Source: an uncultured Desulfovibrio sp. (GTDB lineage Bacteria > Desulfobacterota > Desulfovibrionia > Desulfovibrionales > Desulfovibrionaceae). Taken from it: 56,431 bases of DNA. How positions within the stretch are numbered: the stretch's first letter is position 1; each line of letters starts with the position of its first letter. Where the stretch lies: NCBI GenBank assembly GCA_944327285.1, contig CALVHG010000008.1, forward strand, positions 1 through 56,431, given 5' to 3'. The notes beneath the pieces were generated by a model. It was not told where the DNA came from and did no database searches. It worked only from the letters and a program-made list of their open reading frames with translations. A program made the translations under genes and the position numbers. Below are positions 46,412-56,333 of the stretch, piece by piece.

Positions 46412-47937
46412 GGCTGACACGTGCGACCCTGTCCGCCAAATGGCGCGGTACGGCGCTGATCGCCTCCCTGTGTCTCTTGCTGGGGGCCTGTTCCCTCGCG
46501 CCGAAGTACGAACGGCCTGAGATGGATATGCCCGCGCAGTGGCGCAAGGTGGATTTAGGCACCGTCCCTCTGCATACGGACTGGTGGAAACGTTTTAATG
46601 ATCCCGTGTTGACGGCGCTCATCGAACAGGCCCTGGAAAAGAACCAGGATCTGGCCAAGTCGCTGGCGGATATTGATTCCGCCGCCGCGCAGATGGGCGT
46701 GGCGACCGCCAATTTGGCGCCCATGATCAGCGGCAGCGGCGCTGCCGGGGCGGAGGGCGCTTCCGAGGCAACGGCCAATACCGGCTCCTTTGCGGCCAGG
46801 GGCATGTCGCGCTCTTACCTGAACTATCAGTTGCAGGCCAGCGCCAGCTGGGAGCTGGATCTCTGGGGTAAGCTGCGCAATATCCGCAGCATGCAGGCCG
46901 ATGTGCTCATGAATACCGTTCTCAGCCACGAGGCCCTGCGTCTGACCGTGGCCGGGGAAACCGCCAAGGGCTATTTCTCCCTGCTGGCGCTGGATTCTCA
47001 GCTCGATACGGCCCGCCGTACTCTGAAAAGCCGCGAATCCTCCTTTGACATCTACACGAGCCGCTATCAGCAGGGCGACATTACCGAGCTGGATTGGCAG
47101 CGCGCCCGGGCAGAAGTGGAAACGGCCCGCGCCCAGCTGCACACCAGCACCGTCGCCGTGGATCAGGCGGAGGCGGCGCTGGCCGTCCTTATCGGGCGCA
47201 GCCCGCGGGAGATCATCTCCGCGGCCATGCCGCGCGGCGCGCGCATCGAATCGTTGCCCGCTCCGCCGGTGCTGCCGTCGGGCCTGCCGTCCGAGCTGCT
47301 TATGCGGCGGCCGGACGTGCGCGCGGCCGAATTCCTGCTCATGGCCTATAATGCCAATATTGGCGTGGCGCGAGCGGAGTTCTTCCCCTCCATCTCCCTG
47401 ACCGGAGCTCTGGGGACGTTGAGCGCCGAGGCCTACAAGCTCTTTTCCGGCCCTGCCGGAGCCTGGAGTTACGGCGTCTCCGGCAGCATTCCGCTGCTGG
47501 ATTTCGGGCGCGTCTGGTACAATGTGAAGGATGCCGAGGCGCAGAAGCAGGCGGCCGTCGCCACCTATCGCAAGTCTGTCCAGACGGCGTTCGAGGATTT
47601 GCGCACCAGCCTTACCAGCCAGCGCGAAGCCAACACCATTGTGCAGAGCCAGCTGCGCCAGGTGCAGAGCCTGCGCCGGGCCGTGGAAATTGCCCGCCTG
47701 CAGTACGATAACGGTTATACCGACTATCTGACCGTTCTCGATGCCGAGCGGCAGCTGTTCAGCGCCGAGCTGGAATACGCGTCGGCCCTGCGGGATCGTC
47801 TCAATGCCGTGGTGAGCGTGTGCATGGCGCTTGGCGGCGGCTGGCAGGATCCGGACGCAAAGCCGGGTGTTTTCGGCAGTGTCGAGGAGGTCATGCAGGC
47901 CCAGCGCGACAGCGGCAGCAAGACGCCGTCGAAGTAG
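46408..47937 (+). CDS. Outer-membrane efflux lipoprotein (OprM/NodT type)
   Basis: This is the TolC-like channel of the pump, 509 aa. The signal peptide ends in lipobox LGACSLAPKYERP, with C28 lipidated. WWKRFNDPVLTALIEQALEKNQD is the family start. Two repeated alpha-hairpin/beta-barrel halves contain SASWELDLWGKLRN and GVSGSIPLLDFGRVWYNVKDAE. The C-terminal YDNGYTDYLTVLDAERQLFSAE is conserved. ATG 46408 is inside the pump's TGA (ATGA overlap), with AGGAGG upstream. Confidence 0.95.
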   Translation: MRLTRATLSAKWRGTALIASLCLLLGACSLAPKYERPEMDMPAQWRKVDLGTVPLHTDWWKRFNDPVLTALIEQALEKNQDLAKSLADIDSAAAQMGVATANLAPMISGSGAAGAEGASEATANTGSFAARGMSRSYLNYQLQASASWELDLWGKLRNIRSMQADVLMNTVLSHEALRLTVAGETAKGYFSLLALDSQLDTARRTLKSRESSFDIYTSRYQQGDITELDWQRARAEVETARAQLHTSTVAVDQAEAALAVLIGRSPREIISAAMPRGARIESLPAPPVLPSGLPSELLMRRPDVRAAEFLLMAYNANIGVARAEFFPSISLTGALGTLSAEAYKLFSGPAGAWSYGVSGSIPLLDFGRVWYNVKDAEAQKQAAVATYRKSVQTAFEDLRTSLTSQREANTIVQSQLRQVQSLRRAVEIARLQYDNGYTDYLTVLDAERQLFSAELEYASALRDRLNAVVSVCMALGGGWQDPDAKPGVFGSVEEVMQAQRDSGSKTPSK

Positions 47938-47974
47938 TCTGACTACAGCGCGTCCGTGCGCGGACGCTGTTTTG

Positions 47975-48010
47975 CCGGAGGAAAGGGGACTCCCTTTCCT
48001 CCGGTTTTTT
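47975..48010 (+). terminator. Intrinsic terminator of the efflux operon
   Basis: A 13-bp perfect stem CCGGAGGAAAGGG/CCCTTTCCTCCGG is followed by six T residues. A smaller hairpin GCGTCCGTGCGCGGACGC lies just before. Confidence 0.93.
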
Positions 48011-48052
48011 GTTGTTGCGGGTGCGTCAAGAGTCTCCTTACGATACAGATTT

Positions 48053-48198
48053 AGAGCATTTTCAGTTTGAAATGCTCCGCATTGCAAACCATACGGCCTG
48101 TCGTTTCGCGGAAAAAGCGCGGTTTTTCCGCGAAACGACAGGCCGGGGGCGCAGGGCCGCCGCCTCGCGTTTTACCTTTTTCAAAGCTAAAACGCTCT
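48053..48198 (-). repeat. Family A repeat, copy A11 (full length, reverse)
   Basis: It starts AGAGCATTTTCAGTTTGAAA and ends AAAACGCTCT. In this copy the central part is rearranged: GTCGTTTCGCGGAAAAA is followed by its own complement TTTTTCCGCGAAACGAC, giving a longer perfect hairpin. Confidence 0.88.
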
Positions 48199-48442
48199 AA
48201 ACGAGTTCAAGTAATAGTATATAATTTTTATAAAGATATTTTACGCAGTGTAGACTTTTTTATGAAATAGGCAAAAGGAATTTAAGACTGTTTTTTGTCT
48301 GTTGTAGTGAAATCAAATTCTTGCGGATTTCCCTCTGCGCCTGTCGTTCTTTTGTCCAATGCGGGCGCTCTTGTCCTTTTTGCATCGCTGCGGGCAGGCT
48401 GTCGGCCTTTACAGAGCCTTTGGGAGAGGCTATCATAAATGC

Positions 48443-49084
48443 ATGAACGGGATAGTTTTTGTGCGACAATTCCGGCATGCGACCTTATGGGCAGTGCCGG
48501 GATTTCTGTCGGCGTTGCTGGCGGCCGCCATCTGGACTGCGCCAGTCTTTTGTGCTGCCCGCTCGACGGACAAACCCGCCTTGCGGCGACCGCTTCCTGC
48601 TGCCGGAAAGACTGTGAAACCGGATGCCCCCGGTTGGGCGTTCGGGAGCGATGCTCAGGCCGCCCGCTGGCAGCGGGGCATCAGCGGCGCTGAACTGCGC
48701 CACAAGGCCGTTGTCGTCAAGGGGAAGACGGCGGCTCCCGCGGCGAAGGCGGGCGGGGAAAAGCCGGCTGGCGACAGCGGGCGCGTTCGTTCCGCCGGAG
48801 CCGGGCCGGATCAGCCTACGTCCGGCGTGGCTTTGAGTTGGGAGCGCGACATCACCACCTGGCAGCCGGAGGCGCCGACAAAAATACGGCAGGCCGGCGA
48901 AGTCTTTTCGCTGCATCAGCGGCATATTGTGCGGGCGCAGGCCAGGGCCGGGGACAAAAATGCGTCCGTCAGCGTGGGCCCGGAATTCATTCTCAAGGAT
49001 GACAGAGGAAATGCCGTGGCGAAGGACCCGCACAGCCCCGATTCGGCCGTGGGTTTCGGCATGCAGTTCATGATGGGGTTCTGA
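48443..49084 (+). CDS. Exported protein of unknown function
   Basis: This is a 213-aa protein with an N-terminal signal-like segment (ATLWAVPGFLSALLAAAIWT ending APVFCAA). A long Ala/Pro/Lys/Gly-rich, probably disordered stretch follows. The more ordered C-terminal third includes FSLHQRHIVRAQARAGD and FILKDDRGNAVAKD, ending FGMQFMMGF. The final aromatic residue is reminiscent of proteins that end at the outer membrane, but one segment is not enough to claim a barrel. ATG 48443 has GGGAG somewhat far upstream. No family is recognised. It stands alone before tig. Confidence 0.6.
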   Translation: MNGIVFVRQFRHATLWAVPGFLSALLAAAIWTAPVFCAARSTDKPALRRPLPAAGKTVKPDAPGWAFGSDAQAARWQRGISGAELRHKAVVVKGKTAAPAAKAGGEKPAGDSGRVRSAGAGPDQPTSGVALSWERDITTWQPEAPTKIRQAGEVFSLHQRHIVRAQARAGDKNASVSVGPEFILKDDRGNAVAKDPHSPDSAVGFGMQFMMGF

Positions 49085-49277
49085 AGCTCTTTCGGACTGC
49101 CTGCTCTTTTTCTGCGCCCTTTCTACGCGGGCCCTGTCTGCGGACTTGAAAGAAAATCGCATTCGGGGTAGGGGAAAGGGTTCGTATCGAGAATTTGCGA
49201 TATCCGTTCCCCGGATGTCGCCGCTTTTGCATCCAAGCGGCACCGGCCGCCGAGAAATACGCTGAAGGAGCGCTTCT

Positions 49278-50594
49278 GTGGAATACACTGTCGAAGATAT
49301 TTCCCCTGTGAAGAAAAAGGTCAATATCTCTACCGATCCCAAGGAAGTCGAGGCCGCCATCATGGGCGCCGTGGCCTTGTATAAGACGTCCGTGCAGATG
49401 GACGGTTTCCGTAAGGGCAAGGTGCCCGCTTCGGTGGTGGAGAAGCGTTTCCGCGATCAGATTTATGGCGAAGCCCGTCAGGACCTCATCAACGTCCATA
49501 TCAACGACGTGATGCAGAAGCTGGACGTGACGCCCGTGTCCGGTCTGAATCTCTCCGACGAGAGCGCCTTTGAAAAGGGCCAGCCCTTCACCTACAGCAT
49601 GGAATTTGAAGTCCTGCCGACCTTCGATCTGCCTCCTTACGAAGGGCTGGAAGTGGAGCAGGAAAAGGTCGTAATCAAGGACGAGGAAGTGGACGAAGTG
49701 CTCGCTCGCATTCGTCGCGATCATGCCAAGCTGATTCCTGTTGACGGGGACGGCCCGGCGGTGGACGGCCAGATCGCCAATATCGACTTTTCCGCCTATG
49801 AAGACGGCAAGCCCGTGGAAGGCCTCGGCGCCAACGGCTTTGATCTGGCGCTGGGCGAACATCAGGCTCTGGAAGACTTTGAAAAGCTCGTCAAGACCGT
49901 GAAGCTCAACTGCGAAGGCGAAGGCGACATCACCTTCCCCGCCGACTTCCTGGCTAAGGACCTTGCCGGCAAGACCCTGACCATGAAGGTCAAGGTGCAC
50001 GCCATCAAAGCCCGTCAGGAGCCGGAACTGAACGACGATCTTGCCAAGAAGGTGGGCGCGGAAAGCCTGGAAAAGCTGCGTGAAGGCATCATCGAAAGCT
50101 ACCGCAAGAGCCGCGAAAGCCTGAACAAGGGCGCCGCCGAAAAGAAGATGCTCGACCAGCTGCTCAAGCTGGTGGACTTCCCCCTGCCGGAAAGCCTGCT
50201 GGACGTGCAGGTGCGCAGCCTGCTGGCCGATCTGCGCGTGCGTCTGGAGCGTCAGGGCAAGAGCCTCGAATCCCTCGGCAAGAGCGAAGAGGAACTGCGC
50301 AAGGAAGTCATGCCCCAGGCCGAGGAAATTACCCGCAGCCAGGTGCTGCTGCTCGCCATCGCCAAGAAGGAAAATCTGCAGGTCAGCGAGCAGGAAGTCA
50401 ATATGCAGCTGTATCAGCTCTGCCTGCGCAGCGGCGAAGACTTCAAGCAGACCCGCGAAGCCTACGAGCGTTCCGGCATGATGTTCACGCTGCGTGATCG
50501 CATGCTGGCCGACAAGGCCATGGACGCCATCTATGCCCGCGCTAAGGTGACGGAAGTGGAACCCAAGCCCGCCGCCGAAGAAAAGAAGGACTAA
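49278..50594 (+). CDS. tig: Trigger factor (ribosome-associated chaperone and PPIase)
   Basis: Trigger factor binds nascent chains at the ribosome exit. The 438-aa product has the N-terminal ribosome-binding part with [18 protein letters not shown] (containing the FRKGK signature). A PPIase (FKBP-like) domain begins around [17 protein letters not shown] and includes [19 protein letters not shown] helical C-terminal domain has [15 protein letters not shown] and [18 protein letters not shown]. The start is GTG 49278, with AAGGAG seven bases upstream. A strong terminator separates it from clpP. Confidence 0.96.
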   Translation: MEYTVEDISPVKKKVNISTDPKEVEAAIMGAVALYKTSVQMDGFRKGKVPASVVEKRFRDQIYGEARQDLINVHINDVMQKLDVTPVSGLNLSDESAFEKGQPFTYSMEFEVLPTFDLPPYEGLEVEQEKVVIKDEEVDEVLARIRRDHAKLIPVDGDGPAVDGQIANIDFSAYEDGKPVEGLGANGFDLALGEHQALEDFEKLVKTVKLNCEGEGDITFPADFLAKDLAGKTLTMKVKVHAIKARQEPELNDDLAKKVGAESLEKLREGIIESYRKSRESLNKGAAEKKMLDQLLKLVDFPLPESLLDVQVRSLLADLRVRLERQGKSLESLGKSEEELRKEVMPQAEEITRSQVLLLAIAKKENLQVSEQEVNMQLYQLCLRSGEDFKQTREAYERSGMMFTLRDRMLADKAMDAIYARAKVTEVEPKPAAEEKKD

Positions 50595-50615
50595 CACCCC
50601 CCTGTTTTCGTGACT

Positions 50616-50672
50616 CCGGCAGAGGACGCACGCCCCGTGCGGTGGGGCGCGTCCTCTGCCGGTTATCTTTTT
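50616..50672 (+). terminator. Intrinsic terminator of tig
   Basis: CCGGCAGAGGACGC pairs with GCGTCCTCTGCCGG, the loop carries a further GCCCC/GGGGC pairing, and CTTTTT follows. Confidence 0.92.
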
Positions 50673-50746
50673 AAGGCGCGTCGTTGTCGGTAAACGGCTT
50701 GCGCCTTTTTCAAGCAATGCGTATATTTCCCGCAGCTCGACGGGCT

Positions 50747-50887
50747 AAAGCGTTGTGCCTTTGAAAAAGGCGCGCGCGAGGCGGCGCAGCGCCGCCCGGC
50801 CAGAAGCGAGCGGAAAAACCGCGTTTTTCCGCGAAACGACAGGCCGTATGCTTTGAAACGCGCAGCGTTTCAAACTGAATATGTTCT
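50747..50887 (+). repeat. Family A repeat, copy A12
   Basis: The left end is AAAGCGTTGTGCCTTTG. The terminal hairpin TTTGAAACGC-GCA-GCGTTTCAAA shows a compensated A-T to G-C change relative to A7. It ends ATGTTCT. It lies between the tig terminator and clpP. Confidence 0.85.
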
Positions 50888-50978
50888 ACGGATCGCGCGG
50901 TTCCGCACGGAGCGGTCGCCGCATGCGCGCCGTGGGCATTCCGTCGTCGGCGTTTCTTACGCAAGGAGTGACGCTTCT

Positions 50979-51581
50979 ATGTCCCTTGTCCCTATCGTCG
51001 TCGAAACCACAGGCCGCGCCGAACGCTCCTATGACATCTATTCCCGGCTGCTCAAGGATCGTATCGTCCTGCTCGGCACCGAGGTCAACGATACTGTTGC
51101 CTCGCTCATTTGCGCGCAGCTTCTGTTCCTGGAATCTCAGGACCCGGAAAAGGAAATCAGCCTGTATATCAATTCTCCCGGCGGTTCCGTTACGGCCGGT
51201 CTGGCCATTTACGACACCATGCGCTACATCACCGCTCCCGTCACGACGGTGTGCATGGGGCGCGCGGCCAGCATGGGCGCCTTCCTGCTCGCGGCCGGAG
51301 AACCCGGCATGCGCTTTGCCCTGCCCAACAGCCAGATTATGATTCATCAGCCTTCGGGCGGCTTCCACGGGCAGGCGACGGATATCGACATCCATGCGCG
51401 CGAGGTGCTGCGCCTGAAAGAACGCCTCAACACCATTCTTTCCGAAAATACGGGAATGAGTTACGAAGATGTGGTGAAAGCCACGGAGCGCGATAACTTC
51501 CTTACTCCCGAAGAAGCCAAAGCCTGCGGCATTATTGACCGCGTGCTTGTTTCACGCCGCGATCTTGCGGAAAAGAGCTAA
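50979..51581 (+). CDS. clpP: ATP-dependent Clp protease proteolytic subunit
   Basis: ClpP forms the tetradecameric peptidase that works with ClpX or ClpA. The 200-aa product has the catalytic triad S98 ([11 protein letters not shown]), H123 (IMIHQPSGG) and D172 ([11 protein letters not shown]). It begins [20 protein letters not shown], including the short propeptide-like N-terminus. AAGGAG at 50963-50968 supports ATG 50979; the longer frame runs into the repeat. clpX follows after three bases, so the two are one operon. Confidence 0.97.
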   Translation: MSLVPIVVETTGRAERSYDIYSRLLKDRIVLLGTEVNDTVASLICAQLLFLESQDPEKEISLYINSPGGSVTAGLAIYDTMRYITAPVTTVCMGRAASMGAFLLAAGEPGMRFALPNSQIMIHQPSGGFHGQATDIDIHAREVLRLKERLNTILSENTGMSYEDVVKATERDNFLTPEEAKACGIIDRVLVSRRDLAEKS

Positions 51582-51584
51582 ATC

Positions 51585-52850
51585 ATGCCGAAAGAGAACG
51601 CTACGCAAGCCCCTCTGCGCTGTTCCTTTTGCGGGCGCAGCGAGCGCGAGGCCCGCAATCTGATCGTGCAGGACAATGCCTGCATCTGCGATGCCTGCAT
51701 CAAGACCTGCAACGAAATCATCGCCCGCGATCAGCTGGAAAGTTCCGAGAGCCCGGAACGTCTTCTGGCCCCGCAGGAAATCAAGGAGAAGCTTGACGAG
51801 TACGTTATCGGCCAGAACGAGGCGAAGAAGATTCTCTCCGTGGCCGTTCACAATCATTACAAGCGCGTGTTTTATGCCGATGCGCTTGGCGATGATGTGG
51901 AGCTCGAAAAGAGCAATATCCTGCTGGTGGGGCCGTCGGGCAGCGGCAAGACCCTGCTTGCCAAGACGCTTGCCAAGATCCTCAAGGTGCCCTTTGCCAT
52001 CGCCGACGCCACGACGCTGACCGAGGCGGGCTATGTGGGCGAGGATGTGGAAAATATTCTCGTGCAGCTGCTGCAAAATGCCGACTACGACATTGAGGCG
52101 GCCAGCAAGGGGATTATCTACATCGACGAAATCGACAAGATTTCCCGCAAGAGCGACGGCCCCTCCATTACGCGCGATGTTTCCGGCGAAGGCGTGCAGC
52201 AGGCCCTGCTCAAGATCATCGAAGGCACCGAGGCCAACATTCCTCCCAAGGGCGGGCGCAAGCATCCGCAGCAGGAATTCATCCGCATGAACACGTCCAA
52301 TATTCTGTTCATTGTGGGTGGGGCCTTCGTGGGGCTCGACAAGATTGTGGAAGCCCGCATGAGCGGCGGCAGCATGGGCTTTGGCGCCAAGGTGCGTTCC
52401 GCCAAGGAAATGTCGCTGGCCGAGCTGCTGGAAAAGATTCATCCGCAGGACCTCGTCAAGTTCGGTCTGATTCCCGAATTCGTCGGCCGTATTCCGATCA
52501 TCACGCATGTGGACGATCTGGATGAGCCCGATCTGGTGCGTATCCTGACCGAGCCCAAGAACGCTCTTGTGCGTCAGTATCAGAAGCTGTTCGAGCTGGA
52601 GCAGGTGCAGCTGCGCTTCACTGCCGATGCGCTCAAGGCCATTGCCGCGCGCGCCATCGAGCGCAAGACCGGCGCTCGCGGGCTGCGCAACGTTATGGAA
52701 CGCACCATGCTGGATATCATGTATAAACTGCCTTCCATGCCCAATGTCCGTGAATGCCTGATCAATCAGGCCGTCATCGAGAAGGGCAAGGACCCTGTCC
52801 TGCTGTACGACGACGGCACGGAGGTCAAGCCGGAAGAACAGGCCTCCTAG
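51585..52850 (+). CDS. clpX: ATP-dependent Clp protease ATP-binding subunit ClpX
   Basis: ClpX unfolds tagged proteins and feeds ClpP. The 421-aa protein has an N-terminal C4 zinc domain (RCSFCGRSE, then [10 protein letters not shown]). Walker A is [15 protein letters not shown], with [12 protein letters not shown], Walker [11 protein letters not shown], the pore-loop and IGF-type region [11 protein letters not shown], and sensor 2 [15 protein letters not shown]. The stop TAG lies at the boundary of shortened family A copy A13. Lon is encoded downstream as a separate unit after repeats. Confidence 0.97.
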   Translation: MPKENATQAPLRCSFCGRSEREARNLIVQDNACICDACIKTCNEIIARDQLESSESPERLLAPQEIKEKLDEYVIGQNEAKKILSVAVHNHYKRVFYADALGDDVELEKSNILLVGPSGSGKTLLAKTLAKILKVPFAIADATTLTEAGYVGEDVENILVQLLQNADYDIEAASKGIIYIDEIDKISRKSDGPSITRDVSGEGVQQALLKIIEGTEANIPPKGGRKHPQQEFIRMNTSNILFIVGGAFVGLDKIVEARMSGGSMGFGAKVRSAKEMSLAELLEKIHPQDLVKFGLIPEFVGRIPIITHVDDLDEPDLVRILTEPKNALVRQYQKLFELEQVQLRFTADALKAIAARAIERKTGARGLRNVMERTMLDIMYKLPSMPNVRECLINQAVIEKGKDPVLLYDDGTEVKPEEQAS

Positions 52851-52905
52851 AGCATTTTCAGTTGAAACGCTCCGTGTTGCGCCTTTTTCAACGGTAAAAC
52901 GCTCT
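52849..52905. repeat. Shortened family A derivative, copy A13
   Basis: It starts AGAGCATTTTCAGTTGAAAC and ends GTAAAACGCTCT. The internal ~90 bases are missing. The clpX stop (52848-52850) overlaps its first bases. Confidence 0.75.
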
Positions 52906-52999
52906 AGGGCGTGTTAACACAAAATTACAATGTATCTCAGATAAATAGAGCATGCCAGCGCGCATGCCCCGGAAGAACAATTGAGTGCTAACACGCTCT
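52906..52999. repeat. Family C repeat, copy C1
   Basis: The ends AGGGCGTGTTAACAC and GTGCTAACACGCTCT are inverted repeats agreeing at 13 of 15 positions. The interior is AT-rich with ATTACAATGTATCTCAGATA. It abuts A13 directly. Confidence 0.72.
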
Positions 53000-53114
53000 G
53001 GGTGCCAGACTCGTCAGACGTTGCCGCCGTGCGCGGCGGGTATGCCGAGCTTTCCTGTCGCCCGGATTCTGCGGATATGTGTCGCACGGTTTTCTGGATC
53101 GTATGACCTTCACG

Positions 53115-53162
53115 AGGGGAGGGGGGCCTTTCCGTCAGGGAAAGAGGTTCCCTCCCCTTTTT
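53115..53162 (+). terminator. Terminator-like G/C-rich hairpin in the lon leader (B8)
   Basis: AGGGGAGGG pairs with CCCTCCCC, with an inner CTTTCC/GGGAAAG pairing, and is followed by TTTTTC. It ends 43 bases before lon. It may end readthrough from clpX or attenuate lon; sequence type resembles family B. Confidence 0.6.
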
Positions 53163-53204
53163 CAAAAACGATACGGCGGCCTCCGTCCGCCTTCGAGGAT
53201 TCTT

Positions 53205-55637
53205 ATGCCGGATATCGCCAGCACTTCCCTTGTCCCGGTCATGCCCCTGCGGGAAGTGGTCATGTTCCCGCGTTCCATCATGCCGCTCTTTGTCGGGCGC
53301 GAGGCCTCCATGAAGGCCATCGAGGCCGCGCAGGCCTGCGCCGGCAAACAGATCTATCTGGTGACACAGAAGGAACCGGAACTGGAAAAGCCCTCTCCCG
53401 AACAGCTTTTCCCCGTGGGGGTCATCTGTCGTGTCCTGCAGGTGCTGCGCCTGCCCGACGGCACCATCAAGGTGCTGTTCGAGGGCGTGCGGCGCGCCCG
53501 CTGGACGGCGCTGGAAGACGGCCCGACTTGTCTGATGGCGGCTGTCGAGGACATGTCGCAGCACGAAGGCCGCCCCGATGAACGTTCCGCGCTGGTGCGC
53601 GCCGTGCACGAGGCGCTGGAAGAATACGGTAAAATCAACAAGAAGATTTCCCAGGACGCCATGCTGTCCATGCAGGCGCTGGAAGATCCCGGCGCGCTGG
53701 CCGACGCCGTGCTGCCGCATCTGAAGGTTGACTACGTCAAAAAGCAGCAGGCGCTGGAAATGAGCGATGTTTCCGAGCGTCTGGAGCTGGTCTTCGAGCT
53801 GCTTCAGAGCGAGGTTTCGCTGGCCTCGGTGGAAAAGCGCATCAAAACGCGCGTGCGCCAGCAAATGGAGCGCAATCAGCGGGAATATTATCTGACCGAG
53901 CAGATCAAGGCCATCAACAAGGAAATGGGCCGGGACGACGATCCCCAGGCCGAGGTGGACGAGCTCGAACAGAAGCTGCGGGCGTTGAACATGCCTGAAG
54001 AGGCGCGCGAAAAGGCGCTTGCCGAGGTAAAGAAGCTGCGCACCATGCCGCCTTCCGCAGCCGAATATACGGTGGTCCGCAACTATGTGGACTGGTTCCT
54101 TGATTTGCCCTGGAACGAGCTCAAGGAAATCGACATCAACATCGAGACGGCCCGGCAGGTGCTGGACGGCGACCATTACGGCCTTGAGAAGCCCAAGGAG
54201 CGCATTCTCGAATATCTGGCCGTGCAGAAGCTCTCCAAGGGGCTCAAGGGCCCCATTCTCTGCTTTGTCGGCCCTCCCGGCGTGGGCAAAACGTCGCTGG
54301 CCAAGTCCGTGGCCAAGGCAACGGGGCGCGATTTTGTGCGTCTTTCCCTTGGCGGCGTACGTGACGAGGCCGAAATCCGCGGCCATCGCCGTACCTATGT
54401 GGGGGCCCTGCCCGGAAAGATTATCCAGTCGCTCAAGCGCGTCAAATACAACAATCCGCTTTTCTGCCTTGACGAAATCGACAAGATGACGGCCGATTAC
54501 CGTGGCGATCCGGCCGCCGCCCTGCTGGAAGTCCTCGATCCGGAGCAGAACGATACCTTCATGGATCATTATCTCGATATCGAGTATGATCTTTCGAAAA
54601 TCTTTTTCATCACCACGGCCAACTCGCTGCACAGCATTCCCATGCCGCTGCTGGACCGCATGGAAATTATCGAGCTGAACAGCTATCTGGAAACGGAGAA
54701 GCGCCATATCGCGCGTAATTTCCTGCTGCCGCGGCAGATTGAAGCCCACGGCCTCAAGCCGGAAAATATCCGTCTTTCTGAAAACGCGCTGCTGGACATC
54801 ATCCGTTCCTACACGCGGGAGGCCGGCGTGCGCAATCTGGAGCGGGAAATCGGCGCTCTGTGCCGCAAGACGGCTATCAAGCTGGTGGAAGACGAAGATC
54901 TGGACAAGTGCATCAATGTGACCTGCCAGAGCCTGCCTTCCATGCTTGGCATCAAGAAGTACCGTCATGAGGAGCGTGAGAGCGAGCCGCAGGTGGGCGT
55001 GTGCGCGGGCATGGCCTACAATCAGCGCGGCGGGGAAATTCTGCTGGTGGAAACGAGCCTCATGTCGGGTTCCGGCCATGTGGTCACCACGGGGCAGCTG
55101 GGCGAAGTCATGACCGAGTCGGCCAAGGCCGCCCTGTCCTATGTGCGTTCGCGCGCGGACGTGCTGGGGCTTGATCCCCGTTTCTACCGCAAGGTCGATA
55201 TCCATGTGCATGTGCCGTCCGGCGCGACGCCCAAGGACGGCCCCTCGGCGGGTATCACGCTGGCGACGTCCATCACGTCGGCCCTGCTCGGTATTCCTGT
55301 GCGCAACGATGTGGCCATGACCGGGGAAATCTCCCTGCGCGGGCGCGTGCTGCCCATCGGCGGCCTGCGTGAAAAACTGCTGGCCGCGCGGCGCAGCGGC
55401 ATGAAGCGCATCATCATGCCGCATGACAACGAGAAGGATCTCAAGGAAGTGCCGGACGAGGTGCTGCGCGATCTGGAAATCATCTTTGTGGATCACGTGG
55501 ACGAAGTGCTGCCGCTGGCGCTGGACGCCACGCCGGAGGAAATCTTCTCCGGGCGCGCCACGGCGACGCCGCTGTATCTTGCGCTGCGCGCCGGCAAGAG
55601 CGACAAAGGCGAAGACAGCAATCATCAGAATCAGTAA
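53205..55637 (+). CDS. lon: ATP-dependent protease Lon
   Basis: Lon degrades misfolded and regulatory proteins. The 810-aa chain has the N-terminal LON substrate domain ([20 protein letters not shown]). The AAA+ domain has Walker [21 protein letters not shown]-type region [20 protein letters not shown] and Walker [13 protein letters not shown]. The S16 protease domain holds the dyad S681 ([12 protein letters not shown]) and K724 ([12 protein letters not shown]). ATG 53205 has GAGG at 53195-53198; the open frame from 53079 is within leader sequence. It ends with a strong terminator. Confidence 0.97.
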   Translation: MPDIASTSLVPVMPLREVVMFPRSIMPLFVGREASMKAIEAAQACAGKQIYLVTQKEPELEKPSPEQLFPVGVICRVLQVLRLPDGTIKVLFEGVRRARWTALEDGPTCLMAAVEDMSQHEGRPDERSALVRAVHEALEEYGKINKKISQDAMLSMQALEDPGALADAVLPHLKVDYVKKQQALEMSDVSERLELVFELLQSEVSLASVEKRIKTRVRQQMERNQREYYLTEQIKAINKEMGRDDDPQAEVDELEQKLRALNMPEEAREKALAEVKKLRTMPPSAAEYTVVRNYVDWFLDLPWNELKEIDINIETARQVLDGDHYGLEKPKERILEYLAVQKLSKGLKGPILCFVGPPGVGKTSLAKSVAKATGRDFVRLSLGGVRDEAEIRGHRRTYVGALPGKIIQSLKRVKYNNPLFCLDEIDKMTADYRGDPAAALLEVLDPEQNDTFMDHYLDIEYDLSKIFFITTANSLHSIPMPLLDRMEIIELNSYLETEKRHIARNFLLPRQIEAHGLKPENIRLSENALLDIIRSYTREAGVRNLEREIGALCRKTAIKLVEDEDLDKCINVTCQSLPSMLGIKKYRHEERESEPQVGVCAGMAYNQRGGEILLVETSLMSGSGHVVTTGQLGEVMTESAKAALSYVRSRADVLGLDPRFYRKVDIHVHVPSGATPKDGPSAGITLATSITSALLGIPVRNDVAMTGEISLRGRVLPIGGLREKLLAARRSGMKRIIMPHDNEKDLKEVPDEVLRDLEIIFVDHVDEVLPLALDATPEEIFSGRATATPLYLALRAGKSDKGEDSNHQNQ

Positions 55638-55692
55638 GTTGCAGCCCTGAGGCTGAGCCGAAACAAATAAGAAGCGGTTTGAGATAACCGCC

Positions 55693-55746
55693 CCGCCCGC
55701 GCAGAATGGAAGTATGGTTTTCCGTCCTGCGCGGGCGGCGTCGTTT
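55693..55746 (+). terminator. Intrinsic terminator after lon
   Basis: CCGCCCGCGCAG pairs with CTGCGCGGGCGG and an inner GGAA/TTCC pairing; GTTTTT follows. Confidence 0.9.
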
Positions 55747-55750
55747 TTCG

Positions 55751-55850
55751 GGTGAAACGCGAGGCGGCGGCCCTGCGCCGCCCGGCCCGAAGCGAGCGGA
55801 AAACCGCGTTTTTTCCGTGAAACGACAGGCCGGTTTGAAGCGCGCAGCAA
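55751..55850 (+). repeat. Family A repeat, copy A14 (diverged, ends lost)
   Basis: It contains GTGAAACGCGAGGCGGCGG, the GCGGAAAACCGCG hairpin and GAAACGACAGGCCG. The right terminal hairpin is broken (GGTTTGAAGCGCGCAGCAAA). Confidence 0.72.
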
Positions 55851-55880
55851 ATGTCTGGGCTCAGGACTTATTACGCTTTT

Positions 55881-55960
55881 TTGAGGGGGAAGAAACCCCT
55901 TTTGCTCGCGGCAAAAAGGGGGTTCTTCCCCCTCAAACTCCCCCATCTTCCCCAAAACCC
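55881..55960. repeat. Family B G-rich hairpin, copy B9
   Basis: TTGAGGGGGAAGAAACCCC pairs with GGGGGTTCTTCCCCCTCAA around TTTTGCTCGCGGCAAAAA, and the arm ACTCCCCCATCTTCCCC follows. The region 55638-56431 contains no gene, only the lon terminator and repeats. Confidence 0.75.
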
Positions 55961-56072
55961 GCACATAATATACTGGCAGGTAAAGATAGATGTATCTATA
56001 GCATAAAGTTATATTTTATTTTTTGCATATTATCCCGCAGAAAAACAGCTCTTGATAATAAGTCCTGACCCT

Positions 56073-56218
56073 AGAGCGTTTCACCTTTGAAAAAGGTGAA
56101 ACGCGAGGCGACAGCACAGCGCCGCCCGGCCAAAAGTGAGCGGAAAAACCGCGTTTTTTCCGCGAAACGACAGGCCGTATGGTTTGAAGCGCGCAGCGTT
56201 TCAAACTAAAAATGCTCT
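56073..56218 (+). repeat. Family A repeat, copy A15 (full length)
   Basis: A complete 146-bp copy flanked by CTAG on both sides, starting AGAGCGTTTCACCTTTGAAA and ending AAAATGCTCT. The first stem is perfect; the terminal stem uses AAGCGC-GCA-GCGTTT. Confidence 0.93.
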
Positions 56219-56284
56219 AGGGCCTGTTAATATAAATTTTACAAATGATTTCAATAGATAAGATAAATAGGCTGTGCACGCGCC
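56219..56284. repeat. Family C repeat, copy C2 (partial)
   Basis: AGGGCCTGTTAATATAAATT is followed by an interior alignable to C1, with ATAGATAAGATAAATAGGCT against CAGATAAATAGAGC. It abuts A15 directly, as C1 abuts A13. The far end is not clear. Confidence 0.6.
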
Positions 56285-56333
56285 ACTTGTCTTTGGTGGC
56301 GGGGTCGCCTCGTATTCTTGACTTTTTCCCGAT

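Larger units (their letters stand above)
47938..48442. other. Gap after the efflux operon
   Basis: It holds an intrinsic terminator, family A copy A11 and an AT-rich stretch (48200-48330) with TATAAT-like hexamers that may include the promoter of the next gene. No coding sequence is supported. Confidence 0.5.

Noticed and set aside
41948-46420. 1490-codon open frame on the minus strand opposite the RND operon
   Set aside because: It is the mirror of GC-rich third-position bias in the adaptor and pump genes; the product is His/Gln/Arg-rich low complexity with no domain.
52914-55964. 1016-codon minus-strand frame opposite lon
   Set aside because: Antisense shadow of lon and repeats; no recognisable motif and implausible composition.
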